A stretch of 64,000 nucleotides of DNA, taken from contig NZ_AVFK01000036.1 in NCBI RefSeq assembly GCF_000936425.1, positions 1-64,000 on the forward strand. Reading direction: 5' to 3'. The notes beneath the pieces are model-generated. The model did not search any database. It was not told the origin of the DNA and saw only the letters and a program-made list of their open reading frames with translations. The stretch is from Skermanella aerolata KACC 11604. Its GTDB lineage: Bacteria; Pseudomonadota; Alphaproteobacteria; Azospirillales; Azospirillaceae. Of the stretch, positions 10,048 through 17,787 are shown one piece after another. The translations under genes were made by a program, and so were the position numbers. Every line of letters begins with the position of its first letter. The stretch's first letter is position 1.

Positions 10048-11250
10048 TTAGACGTAAGGCACGACCTTGATGACCGTGTGATGGAAGGCGCTGTTGAAGA
10101 CGTCTTCGCATTCCAGGACGTATTCCCACCAGCCTCTCTGGCGGTCCATCTCGACCTCGTAGAATTCGATGTGGGTGGCCCCGTCCGGCGGTGGTGCGGG
10201 CTGGCTTGAGGCGATCAACTGGTTGATCAGCTTGATGTGGCCCTTTTCACCCAGATAGCTTCCGTGGAAGTTGACCTCGGTCTGCATGTCGCGGAGTTCC
10301 GTCAGGCTTGACGGAGCATCGCCCAGCCAGCGCGAGGTCAGTGGGCGGCCGACGACGATGCTCTTGATGCCGTTCCCGGAATGCGGGATTTCGTTCAGGA
10401 TGATGCCGCGGAGATAGGCTCCGTCGATCAGGTTGCCCGGCAGGTCGAAGCCATATTCGTAGAGGCGCAGGGCGTCGCGGACCGCGTCCGGAGTGATGGC
10501 TTCGTAGCGCACCCATTCCCTGCTGTTGCTTTTGGTGCCGAATGCGTGCCCCGTCAGATCCGCTGCCTTCCTGTTCATGAATACATATTCAAATCCTTCG
10601 ACGAAGTCGTAGGCATTGAAAATGATCCCGATGCCGTGACCCTTTTCCGAGTCATCGTTAAACAGGTCGGAGATCTGCTTGAAAAGGTCGGGATGCAGGA
10701 TCTTGTCCTGCGAAACCAGGGATCGGGCCGGCATCATCCTGTAGAATTCTTTCCACATCGAGAACGTTGCCGGTGCCCTCAGGAAGTCGCGCATGCTGCG
10801 CGCCATGTTGCTGGCGATGTCGCGGCCGAATTCCGGAACCGACGGCCGGATCTGCTGCATCGGCCATGTCATGAGCTTGAAGTTCAGGTTGGGGTCGATG
10901 AAGTCACTGAAGGGTTGAGCAGTTTCGAAATGCTTTGAGAGAAGCGTGTAGGGATTGAGGGTCGACCCGGGTTTCAATCCGCTCAGATAGGCGTGGACGT
11001 ACCGGATCTGGCCCGAAGTGCAGGTAATGAGTTTCGGCTTCTTGCCATGCCGAAAAAGCGCTTCGATCACACCGGCGCCGTGCGCATTGTTTCCGGCCAG
11101 ACCTCCAAGAGCCAGGGCGAAAGGCTTTTCTTCCTGTTTCGGCTCGGAAGTTCTCGGGCCGACTTCCTGGTATTTTTTACGAACGACTTTGGACAATGGC
11201 ATCGCTGCACCGCTTGATTGAAGATGTAGTTCTTCGGTTGGCGATGGCAT
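10048..11250 (-). CDS. Patatin-like protein with an altered nucleophile elbow
   Basis: A 400-aa protein with the general order of a patatin-like phospholipase: an oxyanion-type loop ALALGGLAGNNAHGAGVIEAL (47-65), the nucleophile strand ITCTSGQ with Ser79, and a late DGA motif (Asp276 in LIDGAYLRG). The usual GxSxG elbow reads C-T-S-G-Q, so both framing glycines are lost. This may change or abolish lipase activity. There is no signal peptide, so it is probably cytoplasmic. ATG at 11250 is used; a second ATG 48 bp downstream (MPLSKVV) is equally possible because neither has a strong ribosome-binding site. It stands alone, 158 bp beyond the histidine kinase gene. Confidence 0.7.
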   Translation of the reverse strand: MPSPTEELHLQSSGAAMPLSKVVRKKYQEVGPRTSEPKQEEKPFALALGGLAGNNAHGAGVIEALFRHGKKPKLITCTSGQIRYVHAYLSGLKPGSTLNPYTLLSKHFETAQPFSDFIDPNLNFKLMTWPMQQIRPSVPEFGRDIASNMARSMRDFLRAPATFSMWKEFYRMMPARSLVSQDKILHPDLFKQISDLFNDDSEKGHGIGIIFNAYDFVEGFEYVFMNRKAADLTGHAFGTKSNSREWVRYEAITPDAVRDALRLYEYGFDLPGNLIDGAYLRGIILNEIPHSGNGIKSIVVGRPLTSRWLGDAPSSLTELRDMQTEVNFHGSYLGEKGHIKLINQLIASSQPAPPPDGATHIEFYEVEMDRQRGWWEYVLECEDVFNSAFHHTVIKVVPYV

Positions 11251-11408
11251 TGTCCGATCAAGTGATTAAGCCGAAATAATCAAATAGTAATAAAATGTCT
11301 CGAAAGCTGCGTCTTAATGTCACCAATCCCATCAAATACAACACATGGGTATGCGATAGGCGTCTCGATACAGCATTTCGTTGAAACTAGATAGTTTGAT
11401 AGCAAAGA

Positions 11409-12821
11409 TTATGCTGGAACGACGATTTGCTCTGGTGCGCCTATCGAAGAAATATGTCCTACGCCGACTTCAACCGGCAGGCGAACCAGTATATGCAAGG
11501 CGCCGGTCTCGCCCGCCACGACCGCCTCTCCGCCATGGCTGCGTGCCACCTGCCGGACGATGGCCAGCCCCAACCCGGAACCCGAACTTGCCGCCTGTCC
11601 TTTCCGGAAGCGTTCGAACACCGTATCGCGCATGTCTTCGGAAATGCCGGGACCTTCATCGGTGACTTCGAGCAGCGTAACGCCGCCGACGCGCTGCAGA
11701 GTGACCTTGATGCAGCCGTCGCCATGGGTGAAGGCGTTGTCCAGGAGGTTGCGCACCATGTCCCGCAGGTCGTCGGCGCGGCCCGTGACCGGCACGGCAC
11801 CATGGGGCGCTTCGACCTCGATCGTCCTGCCGGCCTTTTCGACCACGGGCAGTACCGCCGCTGCCGCCTCGCGCGCCGTACGGGCAAGATCGACCGTCAC
11901 CAGATCGCTGGCGGAGGCATAGCGCGACGCCGCTTCCTTGCGCGCCAGATCGAGCAATTGGCTGACGAGGCGTTCGATCTCCGCAAGATCGCGCCTGATG
12001 GCGCTCCAGTCTTCGACCCCGCTCAGTTCCATCCTTTGCAGGCGGAGGCTCAGCACCGAAAGCGGCGTACGCAACTCGTGGGCGGCATCCGCCGTGAACC
12101 GCCGTTCCATGTCGTATGCAACGGCAAGCCGGTCGAGGGCACCATTGACGGCATCGACCATCGGCAGCACTTCGGCGGGCAGCCCGGCAGGCGAGATGCG
12201 GGCGGATGAACATCCCGGTACGATCGCCGAAGCTTCCTGAGCTGCCCTCGCCAAAGGCTTGAGGCTCCAGCCCGCAACGAACCAGCCTATGACGAGCGCG
12301 CAGCCGATGGAGAGGACCAGCACGAAGATCGGTTCGCTGTTCTCTTCCATCAAGGTTTCGGCCAGAGCTTCAAGGTCGGTGTCGCCCCTGCCGACTACCA
12401 GAGTGTACCCGCCGGGGAGGGAGGCTCCCAGCAGGGCACGTCCCTCCGGTCCGTTGAGTTCGAGCGAACTGAAGCTCTGGCCGAATGGAACGGGGATCAG
12501 CGGCAGGGGCGCCTCGAGGCTGCTCGATCGCGCGACCGGATTGCCGTCCGCCGTGAACACGGTGTAGGAGTATCCGCCGCCCGCCCTGGAGTATGCCTGC
12601 GCCCACGATCCCGGCGGCTCGATCGTGATGGCGCCGGTGACGATGTGAATGCCACCAATCAGGTCGCGAGCCTGCTGGGTCAATGTCTGGCTGGCGATCC
12701 CGGACGTCGTTTGCCTTGTCTCGTGCATGAAGATGAAGCCAGCGGCCGTGAGGCCGATCGTGAAGACCAGCAGAAGCGCCATGGTCAGTCTCTGGCGAAG
12801 ACTGTGGTTGACCCGTTTCAT
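11409..12821 (-). CDS. Sensor histidine kinase (QseC/TctE-like)
   Basis: A 470-aa membrane kinase. Membrane helices lie at about 12-33 and 164-185 and enclose a roughly 130-residue periplasmic sensor region. A HAMP-like segment, the HisKA box DAAHELRTPLSVL (His248) and an HATPase domain follow (N-box LLDNAFTH, G1 DEGPGI, G2 GSGLGLAIV). It should phosphorylate the response regulator whose gene overlaps its start by 4 bp. The stimulus is unknown. Confidence 0.92.
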   Translation of the reverse strand: MKRVNHSLRQRLTMALLLVFTIGLTAAGFIFMHETRQTTSGIASQTLTQQARDLIGGIHIVTGAITIEPPGSWAQAYSRAGGGYSYTVFTADGNPVARSSSLEAPLPLIPVPFGQSFSSLELNGPEGRALLGASLPGGYTLVVGRGDTDLEALAETLMEENSEPIFVLVLSIGCALVIGWFVAGWSLKPLARAAQEASAIVPGCSSARISPAGLPAEVLPMVDAVNGALDRLAVAYDMERRFTADAAHELRTPLSVLSLRLQRMELSGVEDWSAIRRDLAEIERLVSQLLDLARKEAASRYASASDLVTVDLARTAREAAAAVLPVVEKAGRTIEVEAPHGAVPVTGRADDLRDMVRNLLDNAFTHGDGCIKVTLQRVGGVTLLEVTDEGPGISEDMRDTVFERFRKGQAASSGSGLGLAIVRQVARSHGGEAVVAGETGALHILVRLPVEVGVGHISSIGAPEQIVVPA

Positions 12822-13501
12822 TCCGGCACGTCCATTTCGGACAAGAGGCGGTATCCGATGCCGCGCCGCGTTTCGATGCGCAGACCGGCTCCCGCAAGGC
12901 GGCGGCGAAGGCGCGATACCGTCGCCTCCAGCGCATTTGGAGTGACGGGCTCGTTGAAGGAGTATAGGCGTTCCTCCAGCACGTCGCGAATCACCACTTG
13001 GCCGGCTGCTTTCAGCAAGGCGTCCAGGAGGTCGGCTTCCCGCCTGGTCAGGTCGACCGGATCGCCTGCTATCGTGGCAGAACGCCGCGACGTATCGAAA
13101 ACCAGGCTACCGCACGACAAAAGGAGGTTGGATCGCAAGCCCGGGCGCCTCAGTACCGCCCGGATCCGGGACTCGAGTTCGACCAGGTCGAAGGGCTTGA
13201 CGACATAGTCGTCGGCGCCGGCGTCCAGACCGCGCACCCTGTCGCCGACCGCGTCCCTTGCCGTGACGATCAGGATCGGAAGCTGCCCTTTGGTCAGGGT
13301 CCGCGCCTTCATGAGGACGGAGAAGCCGTCGCCGTCCGGAAGCCCAAGATCGAGCACCATCGCGTCGTAAGTCGCCGTATCCAGCGCTTCGCAGGCTTCA
13401 TCCGTCCGTGACACCGCGTCCACTGCGAAGCCGCGCTTCGCAAGATGATCCGAGACCATTTCCCTCAGCGCCGGGTGATCTTCGACCAGCAGAATCCTCA
13501 T
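12818..13501 (-). CDS. OmpR-family response regulator (QseB-like)
   Basis: A 227-aa regulator. The receiver domain has the acidic pair in LLVEDH, phospho-acceptor Asp in MVLDLGLPDGDG and Lys in DDYVVKPFD. The winged-helix effector domain ends RIETRRGIGYRLLSE. It is co-transcribed with the downstream kinase gene through a 4-bp overlap. A direct repeat with 11-bp period, typical of OmpR-family operators, lies 80-100 bp upstream at 13581-13602 and may be its own target. Confidence 0.94.
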   Translation of the reverse strand: MRILLVEDHPALREMVSDHLAKRGFAVDAVSRTDEACEALDTATYDAMVLDLGLPDGDGFSVLMKARTLTKGQLPILIVTARDAVGDRVRGLDAGADDYVVKPFDLVELESRIRAVLRRPGLRSNLLLSCGSLVFDTSRRSATIAGDPVDLTRREADLLDALLKAAGQVVIRDVLEERLYSFNEPVTPNALEATVSRLRRRLAGAGLRIETRRGIGYRLLSEMDVPE

Positions 13502-13580
13502 TCAACATCTCTCAAGAAGAAGTTCGGGAGCATCCCGTCGGTGCCGCATCCGTGCCCAGGGTCCGGCAAATTCATCTCAC

Positions 13581-13602
13581 GTCAGGTTCCTGTCAGCTTC
13601 CT
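13581..13602. promoter_or_regulatory. Putative OmpR-type regulator box (11-bp direct repeat)
   Basis: GTCAGGTTCCT (13581-13591) is followed directly by GTCAGCTTCCT (13592-13602), 10 of 11 bases identical. One helical turn of spacing is the hallmark of OmpR/PhoB-family tandem sites. It lies between the divergent response-regulator gene (start 13501) and the phosphatase gene (start 13748), so it could serve both. The repeat is seen; the binding is inferred. Confidence 0.6.
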
Positions 13603-13693
13603 GGTGTCCATTGCCTGCCGGCAGAACCAGCAAGGCAGGATCATCAGCGTGTCCCCGGCGTTTTTTCCAGTCGAAGGCCTTCCGCCCAGTGCC

Positions 13694-13738
13694 GGTGAAA
13701 TTAGTACTGGTGAAATTAGTTCCGGCGAAAGCAGCGTC
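13694..13738. repeat. 15-bp short tandem repeat upstream of phosphatase gene
   Basis: GGTGAAATTAGTACT (13694-13708) is repeated as GGTGAAATTAGTTCC (13709-13723), with a decayed third copy beginning GGCGAAA. It lies 10-54 bp before the chosen phosphatase start. It could be a regulatory element, or it could code a pentapeptide repeat (GEISx) if translation starts farther upstream. Confidence 0.6.
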
Positions 13739-13747
13739 CCCTCTGCG

Positions 13748-14338
13748 ATGCGATCGGTTTCCATCGTAGCGTGTGCCAGACACGCTGCCGTGCTGCTGGG
13801 CAGTTTCTTGAGCGTAGGTCTGGGTTGGGCGGTTTTATACCTCGCGGCTCTCCAGATGGGTGATAATTTCTACGCTGTGATTCCAGGTGAGTTCTACCGT
13901 TCCGCGCAGCCTACGGCGGCAAAGATCGCCGAGTATTATCAGAATTATGGCCTCAAAACGATAATCAACCTGCGCGGAGAGAATAGCGGAAGCGGCTGGT
14001 ACGATGCCGAAATCGATGGAGCCAGGAAGCTTGGCATCGCACATGTCGATTTTCGGATGTCTGCCCGGCGTGACATGACGATGGAGCAATTCGACCGGCT
14101 GATGGACGTCTTCCGGAAAGCGGAGAAACCCATTCTGGTGCATTGCACGTCTGGAGCGGATCGCTCGGGACTGGTGTCCGCCCTCTATGTCGCCGCCATC
14201 GCCAAGCTCGGTGAAGACCCGGCGGAAAGCCAGATCTCGTTCAGGTTCGGGCACCTTCCGCTGCCGATCACTTCGGCATATGCAATGGATCGCAGCTTCG
14301 AGGCACTGGAGCCGGCGCTTGGCTTTCCAGGCTCCTGA
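13748..14338 (+). CDS. Membrane-anchored tyrosine/dual-specificity phosphatase
   Basis: A 196-aa protein with an N-terminal membrane anchor (about residues 13-36) followed by a cysteine phosphatase domain. It has the P-loop HCTSGADRSG (Cys133, Arg139) and the upstream GEFYRSAQP and TIINLRGE elements typical of DSP-like phosphatases. The anchor suggests the catalytic domain faces either side of the membrane; the sequence does not decide. ATG 13748 is preferred because the longer frame (to 13445) runs through the regulator box and the response-regulator start. It is divergent from the two-component system. The substrate could be a phosphoprotein or a phospholipid/lipid A group. Confidence 0.83.
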   Translation: MRSVSIVACARHAAVLLGSFLSVGLGWAVLYLAALQMGDNFYAVIPGEFYRSAQPTAAKIAEYYQNYGLKTIINLRGENSGSGWYDAEIDGARKLGIAHVDFRMSARRDMTMEQFDRLMDVFRKAEKPILVHCTSGADRSGLVSALYVAAIAKLGEDPAESQISFRFGHLPLPITSAYAMDRSFEALEPALGFPGS

Positions 14339-14511
14339 TTTTGAGGACCAGGGTCGGGTTGGGCTGATCCGGGGCAGTGAAGAAACCGTTGGAGCAAGGC
14401 AGCCGGCCGGTGCTATGGCGTCGTGATCCCTTCACCGCCTCCGGTATGGCACTCCCCGGTTTCCAACTGCCCTGATGTCTCCGCATTCAAGCCGACGCCC
14501 TGAGGACTTCC

Positions 14512-14559
14512 GACCGGCGCTACCGCCGTGGAGCCGACCGGCGCGACCGCCGTGGAACC
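14512..14559 (+). repeat. 24-bp tandem repeat, two copies
   Basis: Two 24-bp units (14512-14535 and 14536-14559) differ at two positions; a shorter degenerate piece follows. They precede the preferred EamA start, or would encode an (A)TAVEPTG-type repeat if translation began at GTG 14528. Confidence 0.75.
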
Positions 14560-14572
14560 GGGCGGTGCGGCC

Positions 14573-15490
14573 ATGACGGCCGGACGCCCGTCGCGCCTGG
14601 CTCTGTTTCTGCTGCTGTTCGCTCCCCTGCTGATGTCCAGCAACATGCTGGCGGCACGGTGGGTCGAGGGCAGCGTGCCGCCCGTGGCGCTCGCTTTCGG
14701 GCGCTGGTTCCTGACGCTCCTGTTCCTGCTGCCGTTCACCGCACGGGCGCTCTGGCGCTGCCGCGCCGTCATCGGCCGCGAGTGGCGCACCCTGGCGGCG
14801 CTCGGCGCCCTCGGCATGGGTGTCTGCGGCGCTCCGGTCTATCTTGCCGGACAGACCACGACGGCGACAAACATCGGATTGATCTATTCGACGACGCCGA
14901 TCCTGATCGTCGTGTTCGCACACCTGTTTTGGGGTGAGCGCGTATCGTTGCGTCAGGTCGCGGGCATATCGCTGTCTCTGGTGGGCGTCGTCGTGATCGT
15001 CACGCGGGGCGATCCCGGCAGTCTCGTTCATCTCGCCTTCATGGCCGGAGATTTGTGGACCCTGCTGGCGACCGTCGGCTGGGCGCTCTATTCCGTGCTG
15101 CTGAAGTATCGGCCGTCGAAGCTCGATCTGACTGCCCGCTTCGCTGTCATCACGGCGATGGGATTGCTGATCATGCTGCCGTTCCTGGGATTGGAGATGG
15201 CGCTTGGCTATGTGGCGGACTTCGATCGGCGGACGGCGGCGACCTGGATGTTTCTGGCGCTCGTGCCGGGGCTTGGGGCCTACCTGCTATACGGAAAGCT
15301 GGTCGCGATAGTCGGGCCGGGCAGGACCGGGCTTCTGATGTATCTTGTGCCGATCTATATCGCCGGCTTGGCCTATGTGCTTCTGGGCGAAGCGCCGCAG
15401 CTTTTCCACCTGATCGGCATCGTGATGATCCTGCCGGGGATCTGGCTGGCGACGGCGGCACCGGCAACGGCACCGGCGCGGGACGGATAA
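14573..15490 (+). CDS. EamA/DMT-family transporter
   Basis: A 305-aa inner-membrane protein with ten hydrophobic helices in two EamA halves (about residues 10-140 and 155-295). It has family-like elements such as NIGLIYSTTPILIVVFAHLFWGERV and GLLMYLVPIYIAGLAYVLLGE. Such proteins export amino acids, purines or other metabolites; the substrate is not predictable. The frame is open from 14504. I use ATG 14573, just before the first helix, but GTG 14528 or 14552 within the repeat cannot be excluded since no start has a clear ribosome-binding site. Confidence 0.87.
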   Translation: MTAGRPSRLALFLLLFAPLLMSSNMLAARWVEGSVPPVALAFGRWFLTLLFLLPFTARALWRCRAVIGREWRTLAALGALGMGVCGAPVYLAGQTTTATNIGLIYSTTPILIVVFAHLFWGERVSLRQVAGISLSLVGVVVIVTRGDPGSLVHLAFMAGDLWTLLATVGWALYSVLLKYRPSKLDLTARFAVITAMGLLIMLPFLGLEMALGYVADFDRRTAATWMFLALVPGLGAYLLYGKLVAIVGPGRTGLLMYLVPIYIAGLAYVLLGEAPQLFHLIGIVMILPGIWLATAAPATAPARDG

Positions 15491-15495
15491 GCCGG

Positions 15496-15514
15496 CGCGC
15501 CCATTGCGGGCGCG
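15496..15514. other. GC-rich hairpin between convergent genes
   Basis: cgcgccc (15496-15502) pairs with gggcgcg (15508-15514) across an attgc loop, between the stops of the EamA gene and hmp. No U-tract follows on either strand, so intrinsic termination is only possible. Confidence 0.4.
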
Positions 15515-15540
15515 ACCGGTACAGCTACATCCAGCCGATG

Positions 15541-16731
15541 TCAGGCGGCGAGGAACTCGTCGGCGGGACCGAAGAACTCGTAATGGATGCGGTTTGCTGG
15601 AACGCCGGCGGCGCTCAAGCCTTTGACGAAGGTGCGCAGGAAGGGACGGGGGCCGCACAGGTAGTAGTCGGCTTCAGCCAGCGGAGTGTGCTCGCGCAGC
15701 CAGTCGATGCTGATGAGGCCGGCGTGGTCATAGTCGCGGCCCGCCCGGTCTTCGGCCCTCGGCTCGGCATAGAAGGTCGTCGTGTTCGAGCTGGCCGCCG
15801 TGAGGGCGCGGGCATGGGTGGCGCCGTTCAGCGTACCGTGGATATGCCGGACGGGAACGGCGCGTCCGGTCCGGACGACGGTGTCGAGCATGCTGACCAT
15901 CGGGGTCAGGCCAACGCCGCCGCTGATCAGGACGACGGGACGATCGGGGTTTTCCGGCAGGAAGAACTCGCCCGCCGGAGGTGCCGCCTTCAAGACCTCA
16001 CCTGGTTCCACCCTGTCGTGCAGCCAGGTCGAGGCGATGCCGCCCGGTTCCCTTTTGACCGAAATTCGGTAGCCGCGGTCGTCGGGCGCACTGGAAATGC
16101 TGTAGTTCCGCTTCAGCGGGTGATGGCCGGGAATTTCCAGCCAGAAGGTCAGGTACTGGCCGGGCCGATGCCGCAGGACCGGGCCGCCGTCCCGCGGGCG
16201 CAGGACGAACGAGGTGATGATGTCGCTTTCCTTCTCCTTGCTTTCGACCACGAAATCGCGCCATCCGGACCATCCGCCGGGAGCGGTCGCCGTGGTGTCG
16301 TAGATCTGCTTTTCCCGGCCGATCAGGATATTGGCAAGGAACCAGTAGGCTTCACCCCAGGCCGCCAGGATCTCGTCGGTCGCCGCGTCGCCCAGGATGT
16401 CCTTGATGGCTCCCAGCAGCGATTCCGCAACGGCGGGATAATGCTCGGGCAGGATCTGGAGGCCGGCATGCTTCTGGGCGATCCGCTCGATCGCAGGCCC
16501 AAGGACGTCGAGCCGTTCGATGTTCTGCGCATAGGCCAGGACGGCTGACGCCAGGGCCTTGGGCTGAGAGCCGGTCTCGCCATGGTGGGACTGGTTGAAA
16601 AGGTCGCGAATGGCCTCGTCCGCGAACATGCGCTGGTACATGCGCCGGGTGATTTCCAGGCCATGGGCCTCCAGGGCAGGGACGGTCGCTTTGACCAGTG
16701 CGATGGTTCGTGCGCTCAAGTGGGCGGACAT
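15541..16731 (-). CDS. hmp: Flavohemoglobin (nitric oxide dioxygenase)
   Basis: A 396-aa cytoplasmic enzyme that converts NO to nitrate using O2 and NAD(P)H. An N-terminal globin domain (1-140) carries the proximal region QKHAGLQILPEHYPAVAESLL. An FAD domain follows with RPGQYLTFWL and RNYSISSAP, then an NAD-binding domain with LISGGVGLTPMVSMLD and YYLCGPRPFL. Length is standard. An NsrR-like operator 20 bp upstream and an FNR-type box 66 bp upstream fit NO-inducible, low-oxygen control. Confidence 0.96.
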   Translation of the reverse strand: MSAHLSARTIALVKATVPALEAHGLEITRRMYQRMFADEAIRDLFNQSHHGETGSQPKALASAVLAYAQNIERLDVLGPAIERIAQKHAGLQILPEHYPAVAESLLGAIKDILGDAATDEILAAWGEAYWFLANILIGREKQIYDTTATAPGGWSGWRDFVVESKEKESDIITSFVLRPRDGGPVLRHRPGQYLTFWLEIPGHHPLKRNYSISSAPDDRGYRISVKREPGGIASTWLHDRVEPGEVLKAAPPAGEFFLPENPDRPVVLISGGVGLTPMVSMLDTVVRTGRAVPVRHIHGTLNGATHARALTAASSNTTTFYAEPRAEDRAGRDYDHAGLISIDWLREHTPLAEADYYLCGPRPFLRTFVKGLSAAGVPANRIHYEFFGPADEFLAA

Positions 16732-16750
16732 AGCGGTTCAGGTCCTTATG

Positions 16751-16773
16751 AAGATGTATTATTCATACATGTT
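16751..16773 (-). promoter_or_regulatory. Putative NsrR operator of hmp
   Basis: The sequence is an imperfect palindrome, AAGATGTATTA then TTCATACATGTT. It matches the known NsrR pattern AAGATGYATTT with its inverted copy. NsrR is the NO-sensing Fe-S repressor of hmp in many proteobacteria. It lies 20 bp before the hmp start codon, where it could block RNA polymerase. Confidence 0.72.
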
Positions 16774-16796
16774 AACAGGCGTTGATGAAGGTGTAT

Positions 16797-16810
16797 TTGA
16801 TCTACATCAA
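16797..16810. promoter_or_regulatory. FNR/DNR-type box upstream of hmp
   Basis: TTGATctacATCAA is a perfect match to the FNR/DNR/FixK consensus TTGAT-N4-ATCAA. It lies 66-79 bp before the hmp start and just behind the NsrR-like site. It could activate hmp at low oxygen or in response to NO. The gene reading toward it (motB) ends at 16837, so the box serves hmp. Confidence 0.72.
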
Positions 16811-16836
16811 ATGGTCCGGCAGTTAAATCCCGGATG

Positions 16837-17775
16837 TCAGCGGCTTGGCGGAGGCTTGATGTCCCGCAGCAGCACGATGCTGATCCGGCGGTTGCGGGGA
16901 GATTGGGGATCGTCCGGGTACAGGTGGTCCCGGTCGGCGCGGCCGACGACCGTCTCGATCCGGTCGTCCGCGATACCGCCTGCGATCAGGGCACGGCGGC
17001 TGGCGTTGGCGCGGTCGGTCGAAAGTTCCCAATTGCCATAGACATCCCCGCGCGCGAACCGGGTGGCATCGGTATGCCCGCTGATCGACAGCTTGTTCGG
17101 AAGTCGGCCGACGGCTTGGGCGACCAGACCGAGGATCTGGCGGGTCGGCGCATACATCTGGGAACTGCCGAGCGGGAACATCGAATAGTTCGCTTGATCG
17201 AGGATCTGGATGCGAAGACCTTCCGGCGTCTGTTCGATCATCAGGCTGTCCGAGAGCTGCGCCAGTTCCGGTATGCCCTGGATCGCTTGGCGAAGGGTCT
17301 TCTCCGCCTGCTCGAACTGACGCTGCTCCCGTCGCGCCATCTCCTCGCGCAGCGCCTTCTCCTCGATCTGCTGGGTGCTCATGCCGGCGCGGTCGTACTG
17401 TTCCTGCGACGTTTGGTTCGGCTCCTTGTCCGACTCGCCGGCCCGGCTTGGCGTCGGCTGAGCGAAGCTGACCGGGGCGCCGGGCGAGATCATGGCGCCG
17501 GGAACGGTTATCGTAAGGCCGCCCAGTACGCCGCCGCTGCCGCTGGTCGAGCGGGAGACGCTTGCCGGGCTGAAATAATCAGCGATGCCGGCACGCTGCT
17601 CGCGCGTCGTGACATTGAGCAGCCAGAGCAGCAGGAAGAACGCCATCATGGCGGTCACGAAGTCGGCGTAGGCCACCTTCCAGGCGCCGCCGTGATGGGC
17701 TGCATGGGGGCGCTTCCTTCGCTTCTTGATGATGATGACCGGCTGCTGATTGCCGGGGAGGGGAGGCGGGGCCAT
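16837..17775 (-). CDS. motB: Flagellar stator protein MotB
   Basis: A 312-aa stator subunit with a short cytoplasmic basic N-terminus (KKRRKRPHAAHH). A single helix carries the proton-binding Asp38 (AYADFVTAMMAFFLLLWLL), followed by a periplasmic linker and an OmpA-like peptidoglycan-binding domain (ISGHTDATRF, NWELSTDRANASRRAL). It forms the proton channel with MotA, encoded 12 bp upstream on the same strand. Hmp follows 105 bp downstream with its own regulatory sites. Confidence 0.95.
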   Translation of the reverse strand: MAPPPLPGNQQPVIIIKKRRKRPHAAHHGGAWKVAYADFVTAMMAFFLLLWLLNVTTREQRAGIADYFSPASVSRSTSGSGGVLGGLTITVPGAMISPGAPVSFAQPTPSRAGESDKEPNQTSQEQYDRAGMSTQQIEEKALREEMARREQRQFEQAEKTLRQAIQGIPELAQLSDSLMIEQTPEGLRIQILDQANYSMFPLGSSQMYAPTRQILGLVAQAVGRLPNKLSISGHTDATRFARGDVYGNWELSTDRANASRRALIAGGIADDRIETVVGRADRDHLYPDDPQSPRNRRISIVLLRDIKPPPSR

Positions 17776-17787
17776 GGAATGCGCCGG

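Noticed and set aside
15055-16548. Long plus-strand ORF of 497 aa across EamA and hmp
   Set aside because: It is out of frame with the EamA gene and antisense to hmp; the sequence has no domain and both real genes have clear family motifs.
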